64,000 bases of DNA from Mastigocoleus testarum BC008 (GCF_001456025.1 NZ_LMTZ01000146.1:1-64000); one strand, 5' to 3'; positions 10,301-20,107 are shown, counted from the first letter of the stretch. The notes: generated by a model from the sequence alone, not told the origin. Translations and numbers: made by a program.

Positions 10301-10408
10301 TTTGCTAATATCATTATTTATGATATCAATCTTTTTGCTGTTATCTTTTAATGCTTGCAATATATCTTTATGAAAAAACTTTTCTAAATTTTTTTGCTGA
10401 TTTGTCAT
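7337..10408 (-). CDS. NACHT-type STAND NTPase with C-terminal pentapeptide repeats
   Basis: 1023 aa. The N-terminal ~270 residues are a helical region I do not recognise. Walker A (QAEAGKGKTVF) lies at about residues 296-306 and Walker B (YLFLLDGLDDLL) at about 366-378. A sensor-like region (RILVTTRSS) and a winged-helix-like stretch follow, as in NACHT/STAND ATPases. Residues ~774-986 are a run of some 40 A(D/N)LxX pentapeptides (GADLSNIDLRGVSLSGANL), predicting a right-handed beta-helix, closed by a short basic tail. Known STAND proteins are signal-transducing switches; many in cyanobacteria sit in regulation or antiphage defence, with the repeat acting as sensor. The exact role is inference. 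The gene stands alone and has no effector domain that I can name at its N-terminus. Confidence 0.85.
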   Translation of the reverse strand: MTNQQKNLEKFFHKDILQALKDNSKKIDIINNDISKITSSASLELAIKLGFIENSIEIKDISVNGFSIAGIATEGIKFYRDNIEGRPSLEEYALIAGRLAYIESFENILLTTANQFVINQISKLVVSQEYTNIEDNLEFELRMLDPNKTIHCFRETKIAKYFNKNCFALLKNAGLTTYETNTLIQRIAWNAQRYIDIALSSIAGLQTRYFGLRKSTWRKRLIKYQIIDNYLESHIGKLSQQTMFTEQFTLQDIYVPLKAQRLNKKGQINKQQLPIDLESWTLNLLQDPKKQDKIIWIQAEAGKGKTVFCRIFAEYIRRNLHPVWTPVLVNLRDIKKVEQKFEDTLKTVLDKDFCIAHDDNWLKEKNTRYLFLLDGLDDLLLQDRSSCNLIEFISQIATFQEKCQQNPGELGHRILVTTRSSVLQSLESNLPTNLDRAKILTMDNHIQKKWLNNWSAQVGTEPALAFQQFLQDKNCPNIVQELAQEPLLLYLLAAIHRNSELTGEMFECTNSTQAKIKIYQEALKSVFAQQKYSIEFIHKSLSEFLSAVNLKTKLEEWITPGICSTGFHVPQNIMDSELYDWLGCDILTPEIVDYLMVLLAQEFSLKPSLHVSSRFDIPLIKLSMGNKEKSLSVTPVKNGNKIKDFSYIRSSREVNNKIPEPIQLFERIENFHQKWCEGEFIDTHEQNLPQKKSLQLHLENIHLGQRQVDIYVGLNITILLLELQRVNHKQEHLRTKIIFNPSTPTDKINSWKFQLLRIINYSDLIHPGTFNSVVGQFLRGADLSNIDLRGVSLSGANLRSADLRGTYLRGADLSNAYLNGADLSGADLSGINLRGAYLRGVNLSGANLMGADLSESDLRSADLRNIDLRGAYLSRANLRSSDLSNMDLRGAQLEGANLEGVNLSNANLGGTDFRGAQLNNANLRKAQLSNADLRGVRLSNADLRGAKLNNSNFRGAHLKGTNISNADLSGADLRGARLLEAQLSDSFLGDINWNKDTKWEGVRSWKTAHKVPESLKQQLDLQL

Positions 10409-10973
10409 CTCTAAGTCGCCCCCATATATTTACTTAGAGATTAACGAAAATACCCAGTAAAGTATGAAAAGTTTTTGTATTTATTGTCATTTAAAAATAT
10501 TTTTTTGATGTAATACTTGTTGATTTTACACATAAAACACACTTTATTTGCAGTAATTACATAATTCAATTTTATTTTATGTTTTGTGTAATCATTTTTA
10601 GTGTTAAATCAAGTTGCTAGTTACAAGTAAAACATCAGTTAATACACTTAGAAAAATAACCGCAAAAATTGCACATTTTGTTACCAAGACCTAATGGTGA
10701 TACTTGAACACATTAGGACTAATAAATTCTATAAACATTCTCACATCAGTAAAACCCCCAAACTGCAAATTAAATTTTGCTCCAACCCAATCAAAAATTT
10801 CGCTCGAAAAAAACTTTGAAGCTTTTACTTGAAAGTCTTGTGTAAACTAGCTTATAGAGATATTTTCTTATTAGACAAGAAGTATGGCAAACTTTGCTGT
10901 TATCGGAAGTGGATATAGTCTTGAGATAATAATGAATATTTAATACTTTGGCTCAAAATTAGGGAAATAGACC
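10409..10973. other. Divergent intergenic region, with a 19-codon ORF before mgtE
   Basis: AT-rich and divergent between the NACHT gene and mgtE, so both promoters lie here. A short ORF at 10884-10943 (MANFAVIGSGYSLEIIMNI, then stop) ends 30 bp before the mgtE start. It is either a leader peptide or a gene remnant. Confidence 0.5.
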
Positions 10974-12371
10974 GTGAGCGATACAAATAATACAACATCT
11001 AGCATAGATTTATCACGTCAAGAACTACGGGATTTAGTCAGAGCGCAATTACAAATGTTGCTTGAAGCTGGAGACCTAGCAGGTGCAAAAGCCATTTTGA
11101 TACCCGTCCAACCTGCAGATATTGCTGAAGCTGTTGAAGGTTTACCACAAGCAATGCATGCTTTAGCTTTTCGCTTACTTTCTAAAGATGAAGCAATCCA
11201 AGTTTACGAATATCTGGATTACAGCATTCAGGAAAGATTAATTTCAGAACTGCGTTCTCAGGAAGTCCGGGACGTTGTAGATCGAATGTCACCCGATGAT
11301 CGTGCAAAATTATTTGACGAACTACCTGCAAAAGTTGTCAACCGTCTTTTGGAAGAATTAAGCCTCACGGAAAGAGAAGCTACAGCTCAACTTTTGGGTT
11401 ATGAAGCAGGGACAGCTGGAAGAATCATGACCCCAGAGTTAATTTCCCTCAAAGAACATTTGACAGTAGAACAAACTCTGGGACGAATTCGTCAACTGGC
11501 GGATTCCAGTGAAATCATTTATTACTTATACGTCACGGATAATGCTCTGCACTTGAGCGGGATCGTATCATTACGGGAGTTGGTAATTTCACACCCCAAT
11601 AAACCGATTGGCGAAATCATGACCCGTGAGGTAGTTTTTGTCAATACAGATACCGATCAAGAAGAAGTCGCAAGATTAATTCAACGTTATGATTTTCTAG
11701 CTGTCCCGGTAGTAGATAGAGAACAACGGTTGGTAGGTATTGTAACAGTTGATGATGTAATTGATATTCTACAAGCAGAAAATACTGAGGATATTTATGC
11801 TGTTGGTGGTGGTGTACAATCAAGTGGTGATAACTATTTCCAAATTAATTTGCTCAAAGTAGCTCGTAAGCGAGTTGTCTGGCTTCTAGTACTGTTAGTA
11901 ACTAACACTGTTACGGGAGCAATTATTACAGCAGAAGAAGATATCTTGGCAAAAGTTGTGAAGCTTGCAGCTTTTATACCCCTGTTAACAGGTACTGGGG
12001 GTAACGTGGGCGCTCAGTCTTCTACAGTAGTAATTCGGGGTATGAATACTGGAGAGCTTCGCTCATTTGGAGCACTTCAAGTGGTTGGGAGAGAAGCATT
12101 AGCAGGTGCTTTATTGGGAGGTATGTTGGGTGTTATTGCTACTGTTTGGGCTGTTATGCTGCAAAAAGATTTAGCTATAGCTATTGTTGTTGGCTGCAGT
12201 TTGTTAGCAATATCAATTTTAGCTTCTGTGTCAGGTTCGGCATTACCATTTTTGTTTCGCTTGCTTCGTTTGGATCCAGCGTTGATGTCAGCACCATTTA
12301 TTACCACTGCAGTAGATGTAGCGGGGGTTTTAATTTACTTTAATTTAGCACGCTTAATCTTAAATATTTAA
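10974..12371 (+). CDS. mgtE: Magnesium transporter MgtE
   Basis: 465 aa, GTG start at 10974 (VSDTNNTTSS). The domain order is that of MgtE: an acidic N-terminal helical domain (~30-130; ADIAEAVEGLPQAMHALAFRLL, MSPDDRAKLFDELP), a tandem CBS pair (~140-265; AGRIMTPELISL, GEIMTREVVFV, VGIVTVDDVIDIL), then about five membrane helices (~290-462) with the conserved LLTGTGGNVGAQSSTVVIRG pore region. In characterised MgtE the cytosolic domains sense Mg2+ and gate the channel. No paired gene. A possible leader ORF sits just upstream. Confidence 0.95.
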   Translation: MSDTNNTTSSIDLSRQELRDLVRAQLQMLLEAGDLAGAKAILIPVQPADIAEAVEGLPQAMHALAFRLLSKDEAIQVYEYLDYSIQERLISELRSQEVRDVVDRMSPDDRAKLFDELPAKVVNRLLEELSLTEREATAQLLGYEAGTAGRIMTPELISLKEHLTVEQTLGRIRQLADSSEIIYYLYVTDNALHLSGIVSLRELVISHPNKPIGEIMTREVVFVNTDTDQEEVARLIQRYDFLAVPVVDREQRLVGIVTVDDVIDILQAENTEDIYAVGGGVQSSGDNYFQINLLKVARKRVVWLLVLLVTNTVTGAIITAEEDILAKVVKLAAFIPLLTGTGGNVGAQSSTVVIRGMNTGELRSFGALQVVGREALAGALLGGMLGVIATVWAVMLQKDLAIAIVVGCSLLAISILASVSGSALPFLFRLLRLDPALMSAPFITTAVDVAGVLIYFNLARLILNI

Positions 12372-12748
12372 GTTTATATTTGATTGAAATGTTCGCATTA
12401 CATCTTAAGATTAAATCTTCAAATTAAATATTTAAAATTAAATATATAAACTTAAATCTTCCAGCTTAAATTTTCCAGCTTAAACCTTCTAGTTGTTAGA
12501 CATCAAGTTTGAATCGTAACAAATTAATAATATAGCGGATTGCAACTAAGTGAGGTACAGTTCAAAAACTGAAAGTCAGTTATAAAGCAGATTCTACTCC
12601 TGACTCCTGTCTTCTGACTCCTGAATTCTGCTGTAAATCATCAACAGCTATCTTTATATAAAGAAAAGCTAATTTTACTGCTATTTTATCTACATGTAGA
12701 AATGACAAAATAAATCAAAAAGCTCAAAAATATAAAAATACAAATTAA
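12372..12748. other. Intergenic with short repeats
   Basis: Contains a run of related cttaaatcttccag-type units (12450-12495) and a heptamer-type tract (ctcctgactcctgtcttctg..., 12595-12632) also seen at 30410-30490. No gene seen. Confidence 0.6.
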
Positions 12749-14380
12749 ATGTTTATTGTTAAAAGGTTAAGATCTATCATTAATCCTTTCATCGGATTGC
12801 TAGTTATTCTCATTTCATTTGGTTTAATATTTTTAGATGTTAATTGGGCAAAAAATAAACCTCAAGTAACCTTACCAAATAATCCCATAGTTATTGAAAA
12901 CCAAAAAACAGGTAGTGATAATTGGCACTTGAACAACCCAGCTACAAACCATGAAATAGAAGGTTATGCCTCCCTAACAAGTGTAGATCGCGGCTCGCAG
13001 ATCGAGCTATTTGTCAATACACAAGACCCCACTTATACTATTGAAATTTTTCGGATGGGATGGTATGCCGGTAAAGGTGCAAGACAAGTAACACCTAAAA
13101 TTATTCGTAAAGGAATTAAACAACCAGCACCAATTATCGATCAAGCAACTGGATTAATTGAATGTGATTGGCTGCAACCTTATGTTTTGCAAATACCCGA
13201 AAATCCTCAAGACCCCACAGAATGGACTAGTGGTGTTTATTTAGCTAAGTTGACTGGTAGTCAAACTGGTAAACAAAGCTACATAAATTTCGTAGTTCGC
13301 GATGATAAACGAAGTTCTGACATTTTGTTTCAAACTAGCGTCACAACCTATCAAGCTTATAATAATTGGGGTGGTATGTCCCTTTACCGTTGGAACTCCA
13401 AGGGGAAACAAGCAACTAAAGTTTCTTTCAATCGTCCTTATGCTGCTAGTCCGAACCCAGCAGCTGCTTATGGAGTAGGTGCGGGCGAATTTCTGACTAA
13501 CTTTCAACCCCAACGTCGAACTTCTAATGCAGGTTGGGAATATAATATGGTACGCTGGTTAGAACGATCTGGTTATGATGTTAGTTACTGTACAGATATA
13601 GATACACACGAAAATCATCGAGTTGTTAGAGAAGGAAAACGCATACTGTCAATGCATAAAGCTTTCTTTTCCGTTGGACACGATGAATATTGGTCTTGGC
13701 AAATGCGACACAATGTCGAAGTTGCTAGGGATAAAGGTCTGAGTTTAGGCTTTTTTTCTGCTAATACCTGCTATTGGCAAATTCGCTTCGAGCCGAGCAA
13801 AATTACCAAAGATATTAATCGTACCATAGTTTCGTACAAAGAAAGTGCTGCTTTAGACCCATTTACGAGAGATAGCAATTTGGATAATGATTATTTAATT
13901 ACAACTCGTTGGCGAAACCAGCCTTTGAATCGTCCCGAAGATGCTTTGATAGGGGTCATGTACGAAACTTTTCAGGTAAATGCAGATATTATTATCAATC
14001 AAAATGCGCCGGAATGGGTGATCGCCAACACTCAGTTAAAGCCAAATAATCTTCAAGCATCTCAGAAAGGGTTACATAGTCAGCTACCTCAGATCCTAAA
14101 ACTCAAAGGACTTTTAGGATATGAGGTAGACAGAATGTTTGGTAACGCTCCTGCAAATACTACAATTGTTGCCCATTCGCCATACACCTACAAGGGTAAT
14201 ACTAGGTATGCAGATATGACAGTTTATCAAGCGACATCTGGCGCAATAGTATTTGCGACTGGTTCCATCCAATGGAGTTGGGGACTGGATGATTATAATG
14301 CACCAAATTTACGTCCATCTCTCACAAATCTTGACGCACAACAAATTACCCGTAATGCGATCGAGCGAATGATTGGTTAA
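12749..14380 (+). CDS. N,N-dimethylformamidase large-subunit-like (DMFA2_C) exported protein
   Basis: 543 aa. One N-terminal hydrophobic segment (~13-30, IGLLVILISFGLIFLDVNW) makes it a membrane-anchored or exported protein. The body matches the 'N,N-dimethylformamidase beta subunit-like C-terminal' family: YQAYNNWGGMSLY, a VGHDEYWSWQMRHNVE motif near residue 310, and LGFFSANTCYWQIR. The family is related by fold to glutamine-amidotransferase-like domains. True DMFase activity is not implied: cyanobacterial members are uncharacterised, and the N-terminal ~180 residues look like a beta-sandwich. Followed closely by a short gene on the same strand. Confidence 0.75.
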   Translation: MFIVKRLRSIINPFIGLLVILISFGLIFLDVNWAKNKPQVTLPNNPIVIENQKTGSDNWHLNNPATNHEIEGYASLTSVDRGSQIELFVNTQDPTYTIEIFRMGWYAGKGARQVTPKIIRKGIKQPAPIIDQATGLIECDWLQPYVLQIPENPQDPTEWTSGVYLAKLTGSQTGKQSYINFVVRDDKRSSDILFQTSVTTYQAYNNWGGMSLYRWNSKGKQATKVSFNRPYAASPNPAAAYGVGAGEFLTNFQPQRRTSNAGWEYNMVRWLERSGYDVSYCTDIDTHENHRVVREGKRILSMHKAFFSVGHDEYWSWQMRHNVEVARDKGLSLGFFSANTCYWQIRFEPSKITKDINRTIVSYKESAALDPFTRDSNLDNDYLITTRWRNQPLNRPEDALIGVMYETFQVNADIIINQNAPEWVIANTQLKPNNLQASQKGLHSQLPQILKLKGLLGYEVDRMFGNAPANTTIVAHSPYTYKGNTRYADMTVYQATSGAIVFATGSIQWSWGLDDYNAPNLRPSLTNLDAQQITRNAIERMIG

Positions 14381-14537
14381 CTGATTAGTTAATTGCACCG
14401 GTAAGTTTACTCCTAACTTTTTTGTCTCTTTCTTGTCACTTTTGCGTCCTCAATTTGTTACTCAACTGTCCTTACTATTGTTCAAGATAAAAAACGTAAA
14501 TCTCAGTACACAATCGTAATTGAGGCATAGGTGTTCA

Positions 14538-14825
14538 ATGATAATTCCAATTCACTTTTTATCAAAATTAGAATTACTTGCACCCATACGCAGTTGGCTT
14601 GAAAACTTGGAGATTGATAATCCTCAATTAGCTCACCGGTTATGTAATCTTATTCCATCCACATGTCCATTTGAACGTGAAATTGAACTACTTCCTCAAG
14701 TAGTTATTTACATTCCACCTCTATGTAAAATTAATCCATTTTACGAAGAGTTAGTAAGTTTGCGTTTTAGGGCTTTATCTTATCTAGCAGATGAGTGTGG
14801 TTTGGATATTAATTCTTACGTGTAA
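14538..14825 (+). CDS. Mo-dependent nitrogenase C-terminal domain protein
   Basis: 95 aa from the ATG at 14538 (MIIPIHFLSKLELL); an in-frame TTG at 14520 would add six residues. The conserved core FEREIELLPQVVIYIPPLCKINPFYEELVSLRFRALSYLADECG is that of the small cyanobacterial 'Mo-dependent nitrogenase, C-terminus' family (PF06967-type). These stand-alone proteins are common in filamentous cyanobacteria. Despite the name they carry no nitrogenase cofactor ligands that I can see, and their role is unknown. Same strand as the DMFA2-like gene, 157 bp downstream. Confidence 0.8.
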   Translation: MIIPIHFLSKLELLAPIRSWLENLEIDNPQLAHRLCNLIPSTCPFEREIELLPQVVIYIPPLCKINPFYEELVSLRFRALSYLADECGLDINSYV

Positions 14826-15339
14826 TTGTCTTTCTTTGAATTACTACGGGTCATCATAATTTGCTCATAGCTGAAGTCACAGCACCGATAAGGAAAGACT
14901 AACCTGAGTTCTAAAATAAATTTATAGTTCAAATTTTAAAATTAACAAACTGAACTTTAAATCCTATAAGCTTTTTATAGCTTTCCTTTGAACTCACATC
15001 TCAAAACTTAAAAAGTATAGAAATAAGCCACTTTGCTATTTCGTTGTGGCTTTATAATTTATATAATTGTTTTTTAAGTTGAGTTTTAGAATTTTGAGGT
15101 TAACAAAATAACTAATCTCAATATTCTTTGTAGATTATTTCTATTTCTTTTCTTTCTGATTTCGACTTTTGCTGTAAGTTTACCTAGAAGTTTAAATTAC
15201 CTAGAAGTTTAAAAACTTGAGCTTATTCTGGAACATAGGTAAATTTGCTTGAAGAGCGCGAAAAAAATATCTCTTCAGCAAAGATTTCAATACCGCTGCT
15301 TAGGTTTCAAAATATGGCATTTAAGGATAGAGGAAATTA
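14826..15339. other. Intergenic between convergent genes
   Basis: AT-rich; no ORF, RNA gene or strong terminator recognised. Confidence 0.5.
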
Positions 15340-16659
15340 CTAAACTAACGGTAAATATACATTAAATCTACTGCCAACCCCAACCTTACTATCAACCTCA
15401 ATTTTTCCTTTATGTCCTTTGACAATTGCTTGAACAATAGAGAGTCCTAGTCCTAAACCATTTTTATCGTAGCTACGAGCATTCTCTGCTCGCCAAAAAC
15501 GCTGAAAAATGTAAGGAATGTACTCCTGCGGTATACCAACTCCAGAATCTTCCACCCGAACAACAGCAAATCTTTTGTGCTTCTCAAGAAACACTTTAAC
15601 TATTCCACCACTGGTAGTGTACTTGATAGCATTTTCCAGTAAATTGGAGAACAAACGTTTTAACTGGTGAGAATCACCTTTGATAGATACATCAGGGGAC
15701 AAATGAAATTCGAAACCTAATTCCTTGTTATAAGCTTGAGTTTCAAAGTTGTCGGCGATATCTTCAAGTATCTCATCAAGGGGAATAGTGGGATACTCTA
15801 AGGCTGAAGGACGAATTTGGGAATCTGTTTGCGATAGAAAGCGTAAATCTTCCATCAGGTGTTTAATTTGCTCGCTAGCACTACTAATGGTTGAAATCTT
15901 TTTAACGAAATCAACAGGTAACTCCTCTGAATGACTTTCCATTAGTTGAACGGTAGTGATAATCGCAGTGAGAGGATTACTTATTTCGTGGGAAACATCA
16001 GCAGTAAATTGTCTTAAATGCTGGTAACTTTTCTTGATTGGTCTAAGTACTACAATTGTCAGTACTCCACTAGCAATACTAATTAAAATAAGGGCTGTCA
16101 TACCGCCTATTTTTAAGCCCAACTGTAGTTGATCTAATCTTGAAGCTAAAGCCTTATTAGATTCACTCGCGCGAATATAGCCTTCCAAGTTCAGGGTTTT
16201 CTGGTCTTCACTATCCGCATACACAGCAATAGACACAGAAGTTAGTTTCCCATCTTTTTGAATTAGAGGAGAGCCTTCATGGATACGAACAGGAACAGAA
16301 TTTTTAACTAACGGAATATCAGGGAAATCTCCTCCCTCACGGGCTAAAAGCTTTCCATCAGCGTCAAACCACTCTAAACTTTGACCTTTTTCAAAAAGAC
16401 TACGCCAAGGAAGATCTCTTTGCAAAGACTCATTTCCTTTAGTCTTAATTCTATCCAAACTGGGAACAGCAGCTTGAGCCAATGTCTGTAGGTGTTCGTT
16501 TCGGTCTTTTTGTAAGGATCTGTGAAACACACTGTAAACTGCGACTGCTGATATCCCAAATATGGCTGACATTGCTACGATATAAGCAATCCAAAGACGC
16601 CATGACAAAGAATTAGATACTTTGTTTTCCATGGTTTTTAAAACTTTAGCCCAAGCCAT
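15340..16659 (-). CDS. Two-component sensor histidine kinase (RppB/NrsS-like)
   Basis: 439 aa. Two membrane segments (~20-44 and ~183-207) enclose a periplasmic sensor loop of ~135 residues. The H-box FTADVSHEISNPLTAI places the phospho-accepting His at 224. The ATPase boxes follow: N-box LLENAIKYT, G1 VEDSGVGIP, F-box FQRFWRAENAR and G2 GLGLGLSIVQAIVKGHKG. There is little room for a HAMP domain between TM2 and the H-box. An internal Met ten codons in is an equally possible start. Its likely partner is the response regulator at 17863-18540, upstream on the same strand; the layout resembles RppAB/NrsRS redox or metal sensors, but the signal cannot be told from sequence. Confidence 0.9.
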   Translation of the reverse strand: MAWAKVLKTMENKVSNSLSWRLWIAYIVAMSAIFGISAVAVYSVFHRSLQKDRNEHLQTLAQAAVPSLDRIKTKGNESLQRDLPWRSLFEKGQSLEWFDADGKLLAREGGDFPDIPLVKNSVPVRIHEGSPLIQKDGKLTSVSIAVYADSEDQKTLNLEGYIRASESNKALASRLDQLQLGLKIGGMTALILISIASGVLTIVVLRPIKKSYQHLRQFTADVSHEISNPLTAIITTVQLMESHSEELPVDFVKKISTISSASEQIKHLMEDLRFLSQTDSQIRPSALEYPTIPLDEILEDIADNFETQAYNKELGFEFHLSPDVSIKGDSHQLKRLFSNLLENAIKYTTSGGIVKVFLEKHKRFAVVRVEDSGVGIPQEYIPYIFQRFWRAENARSYDKNGLGLGLSIVQAIVKGHKGKIEVDSKVGVGSRFNVYLPLV

Positions 16660-17862
16660 AAGACCTCGTTACACTACACGGTGATTAGATACTCCAGTTA
16701 TCTACAAGAATTGTACGACTTTTTAGCTAATAAAGGGGTAATAAATTATTGCAGTATTCGCTATTTTACGGAAACAAATAAGAGTTTCTAATTGGACTGT
16801 TTTACTGAGATCAAGCCATTAAAAATCATGTATTAATTGTTTTTCCATGAATTCTAAAAATTAATATCTTATAAACATGAAATATCTTTTTAATTTTAAA
16901 AAAAGTTGTATTTAATACATTCCTTATGTACTGTGCTATTCCAAATCCTTACTTTAGAATTAAACACAAAAACAAATTATACCTATATGGCCTAAACACC
17001 TTTTCCCTGGGACAAAGTTTCTTTTGATACTCAATGATTTTGCTTGTTGCGCTTCTATTTTCAACTTCAAATTTATGAATGTAATCTTGCTTTCATTTTT
17101 TAGCGATCGCTAGCTAGTAAAAATAAGTTTTGAACAAAAATAATTCGTATTTTGTCAATCCCAATGTTAGCTTTTTTGTTATATTTTCTATGAATTTTAC
17201 CTCGATATGTTTAAATTTAAGATTTTAAATCTCGATATCGAAAAATAACATTAGAAAATTAAAATTCATCTAATCCCCATAAAAGCTACTTAGAATTGCA
17301 TTTTCATTATTGTTTAGTTATAATTTTCCCCATGTTTAAGATTTTTTGTCATAGAAATTACATAAAATTAATAACATATAATTTTTGAGTGTCGTATTTT
17401 GATTCACCAACTTTTAATTCAACGAAATTATTACTTTAAAAGCTTATACAAAATTATGTGACATGTGACTAGAATATTTTCAGCTGGATGTATATACCGA
17501 AAACTTGAATCTTTACTCGAGCAAAAAGCTTGAATTTGAATAAATCTCGATTCAATGCTAACTATCTTCAAAGGCAAAAAAGCAATTTAATTTACGATGC
17601 TTTTAAGTTTCTTCGAATAAAAAATGGTGATGATTTAGCAGAAAATATAACTTCAATGCTTCACAACCTTACTTTCAACATTCACTACTAAACTTGCAAA
17701 TTTTAAAAGCTTCAAATCTAAAACTTCTAAATCTTGAAAAAAGAGCAAAAAAAAATCCCCAGAAAGGGAATAAAGTAATATCAAATTAAAACATTATATA
17801 TGATTGACGTTATGAAACTGAATAATCACATATCATAGTATGTCCGAATAATCGAGCAAGTT
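16660..17862. other. 1.2-kb non-coding gap inside a two-component locus
   Basis: Very AT-rich, with stops in all frames and no repeat or RNA recognised. One HIP1-like gcgatcgc lies at 17104. It separates a response regulator and a kinase that are usually adjacent, so a lost gene or an untranslated RNA is possible. Confidence 0.5.
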
Positions 17863-18540
17863 TTAAGAATAAGCTTTTAGACGATAACCAAAACCATAAA
17901 CCGTATCTAAAAAGTCATTACTTGCACCAGCTGATTTAAGCTTTTGTCTTAACCGCTTAACCAAAGCTTTAACAGCACCCTCTGTCGGTGGTTCATCAAA
18001 AGACCATAAATTCTCTAGTATCGCACTACGACTCAAAACTCTGTGACCGGAGCGTACCAATAATTCCAACAAGCGATATTCTTTCGGTGTTAAAGAAAGT
18101 GGCTTTTCTTCATAAACTGCTTGACAGAGGTTAGGATCTACATGCAGATTACCCCACTCTAAAACTGTTGATAATGGGTTACTTCCTCGACGTAATAAGG
18201 CACGGATACGAGCTGATAATTCTTGCAAATTGTATGGTTTGACCACATAGTCATCCGCACCTGCATCCAAACCTGTAACCTTATCCGCTGCAGTATCCCG
18301 TGCTGTCAACATCATCACAGGCATTCTGTAACCTTGAGAACGCAGTTGCTGACATAAATTAATTCCGTCAAGCTTAGGCAATGTTACGTCTAACAGCAAT
18401 AAGTCATATGAAAAAGCCTTAACGAACTCCCAGCCTTTTTGTCCATCAGTAGCTACATCGACTTGGTAATGTTGTTCGGCAAGTGCTGCTGTAAGCGACT
18501 GAGCAACGCAACAATCATCTTCTGCTAGCAATATTTTCAT
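17863..18540 (-). CDS. OmpR/PhoB-family response regulator (RppA/NrsR-like)
   Basis: 225 aa. The receiver domain (1-~118) has the acidic pair Asp8/Asp9, phospho-acceptor Asp51 (LLLLDVTLPKLDG), a conserved Thr (MMLTARD) and Lys (VVKPYNLQEL). The C-terminal winged helix (~128-222; LSLTPKEYRLLELLVRSGHRVLSRSAIL, VDTVYGFGYRLK-type end) binds DNA. Reads leftwards toward the histidine kinase but is separated from it by 1.2 kb. Likely phosphorylated by that kinase; targets are unknown. Confidence 0.93.
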   Translation of the reverse strand: MKILLAEDDCCVAQSLTAALAEQHYQVDVATDGQKGWEFVKAFSYDLLLLDVTLPKLDGINLCQQLRSQGYRMPVMMLTARDTAADKVTGLDAGADDYVVKPYNLQELSARIRALLRRGSNPLSTVLEWGNLHVDPNLCQAVYEEKPLSLTPKEYRLLELLVRSGHRVLSRSAILENLWSFDEPPTEGAVKALVKRLRQKLKSAGASNDFLDTVYGFGYRLKAYS

Positions 18541-20107
18541 AGTTAATAAATATCTTGATCGTCAACATTTCAAAAAACAAGATGCAGATAGCTGATTTAA
18601 TGTGTGGCTCTGCAAATAAAATTGGTGCAATTGAAAACTAGATAGACTCCTGCAAAACGCAATATATATAACGATTTTGGAATTGATTTAGCGATAAAAC
18701 GCTTATTCACATCAGTAACATTACAATCAATAGTTTTTGTAATTTTATTCCTTGGGACACTTTTCTAACCGTACATACTTTGAAATTTTGTAAGTCAAAG
18801 GTTTACAAGTTGAGGTGTACAAGGGTAGTTATAAACATTAACAGAAAACTTGTCTTGCGATAATTCAAGATTTAGTCTTGGCGTAACAAACTAATTATTT
18901 CCCCAACTTTAAAATCTATCGCTCCCAGATAAATATCCCTATCTCAATATAGATTTCAGGTAGATATTACCAAGTCGCTCAAAAAAATTAAGTTATTTAT
19001 TCGTCATGTTTTTAACTGCCTAGCGACATGTCATCATTTGTTTTTTATTGATTAAGATATGTCCATCAGCCTTATGTGAAAGGTGTTTAGGCGCTAAATC
19101 AAATAATCTAAATCTAGTATTCAATATTTAAAATGCATGTCCAATATTCTGAGTCAATATACCAATGATTGTTTTTTATTATGAAAACTATATATATTTT
19201 CTTAATAAGTTTTGAAAAATAATAAGCGAAACGAGTTATTTTATATAAATCATGTGAAAATCTCGGCGTTATTCTTAAAACAAAGAAAATTGCGCATTGA
19301 TTTTCGAGCAGTATTTTAGCAATTGCCTGACTCTGCTATATATTCTATTGTGTCTAACTATATATGTGACACTTTAGATACTGTCTATAGTTTTTGAAAT
19401 TAAATTCAATAATGGATTGAGCAGAGCATAGATAGTAGGTACAGTTTAGGTTTATTGAGCTTTAGTCGACAACTCTTTACATATGAACGTTAACATTGCT
19501 TACATTCACCTTCCGGTTCGGAAATGCATACATATTGAAGTCAAAGTCAAATGTTTATTAGTCACTTGAAAATTGACAGCATACATATCTCAAATTCAGA
19601 GAAACTTTTGGCGATAATGCAAATCAACCGTAGGGTGATAATAGTTAATGACAGGCATAAAAGCGATTTTGAAAATACCTAGCTTGCAAAAATTAGCGCT
19701 AAGTTGTTGGAGTATTCAACAAAATGTCTGAGAGAAAAAGATCTTGGTGTAAAACAAAGTTTGTGTCGCGATGACGACGAAATTATAAAAATAAATGCCA
19801 GAATTGCTGAATATCTGTCAATGACAGGGATTTAAATTGATTAATGTCAGTTAAAATTATGCCGACGTTCTCATTTTTTTATATCTTTGTCCCGTTTTTG
19901 TCACCTTTTGGGTATTTAAATATAACAGGCAAGTACAAGTAAATTTTACGCTTGACTTTCCTCCGTGGAAAGTATTTTACTTGTACTTCAAAATTAGAAT
20001 TACTCGAGGTATATTTTTTGATTCTCAGTGATTTTAACCTTGAGATAACGACTAATTTTGCAACGACTGCAGAGCCCCAAATTTTTGGGAGGCAAAGAGA
20101 TTTTGAC
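18541..20107. other. 1.5-kb intergenic region with a long hairpin near its end
   Basis: No gene recognised. It holds the promoter of the response regulator and of the gene at 20108. A strong inverted repeat lies at 19930-19989. Frames running across that hairpin, on either strand, look non-coding. Confidence 0.55.
19930..19989. promoter_or_regulatory. Long inverted repeat upstream of the carbonic-anhydrase-like gene
   Basis: Arms aagtacaagtaaa and tttacttgtactt are perfect inverses (13 bp) around a ~30-nt loop containing gactttcctccgtggaaagt, which itself folds (actttcc / ggaaagt). About 120 bp before the ATG at 20108. Could be a regulatory RNA structure or an operator. Confidence 0.5.

Noticed and set aside
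19952..20107. Longer N-terminus for the carbonic-anhydrase-like gene
   Set aside because: It would read through the long hairpin, whereas the ATG at 20108 follows GGGAGG and starts the conserved part.
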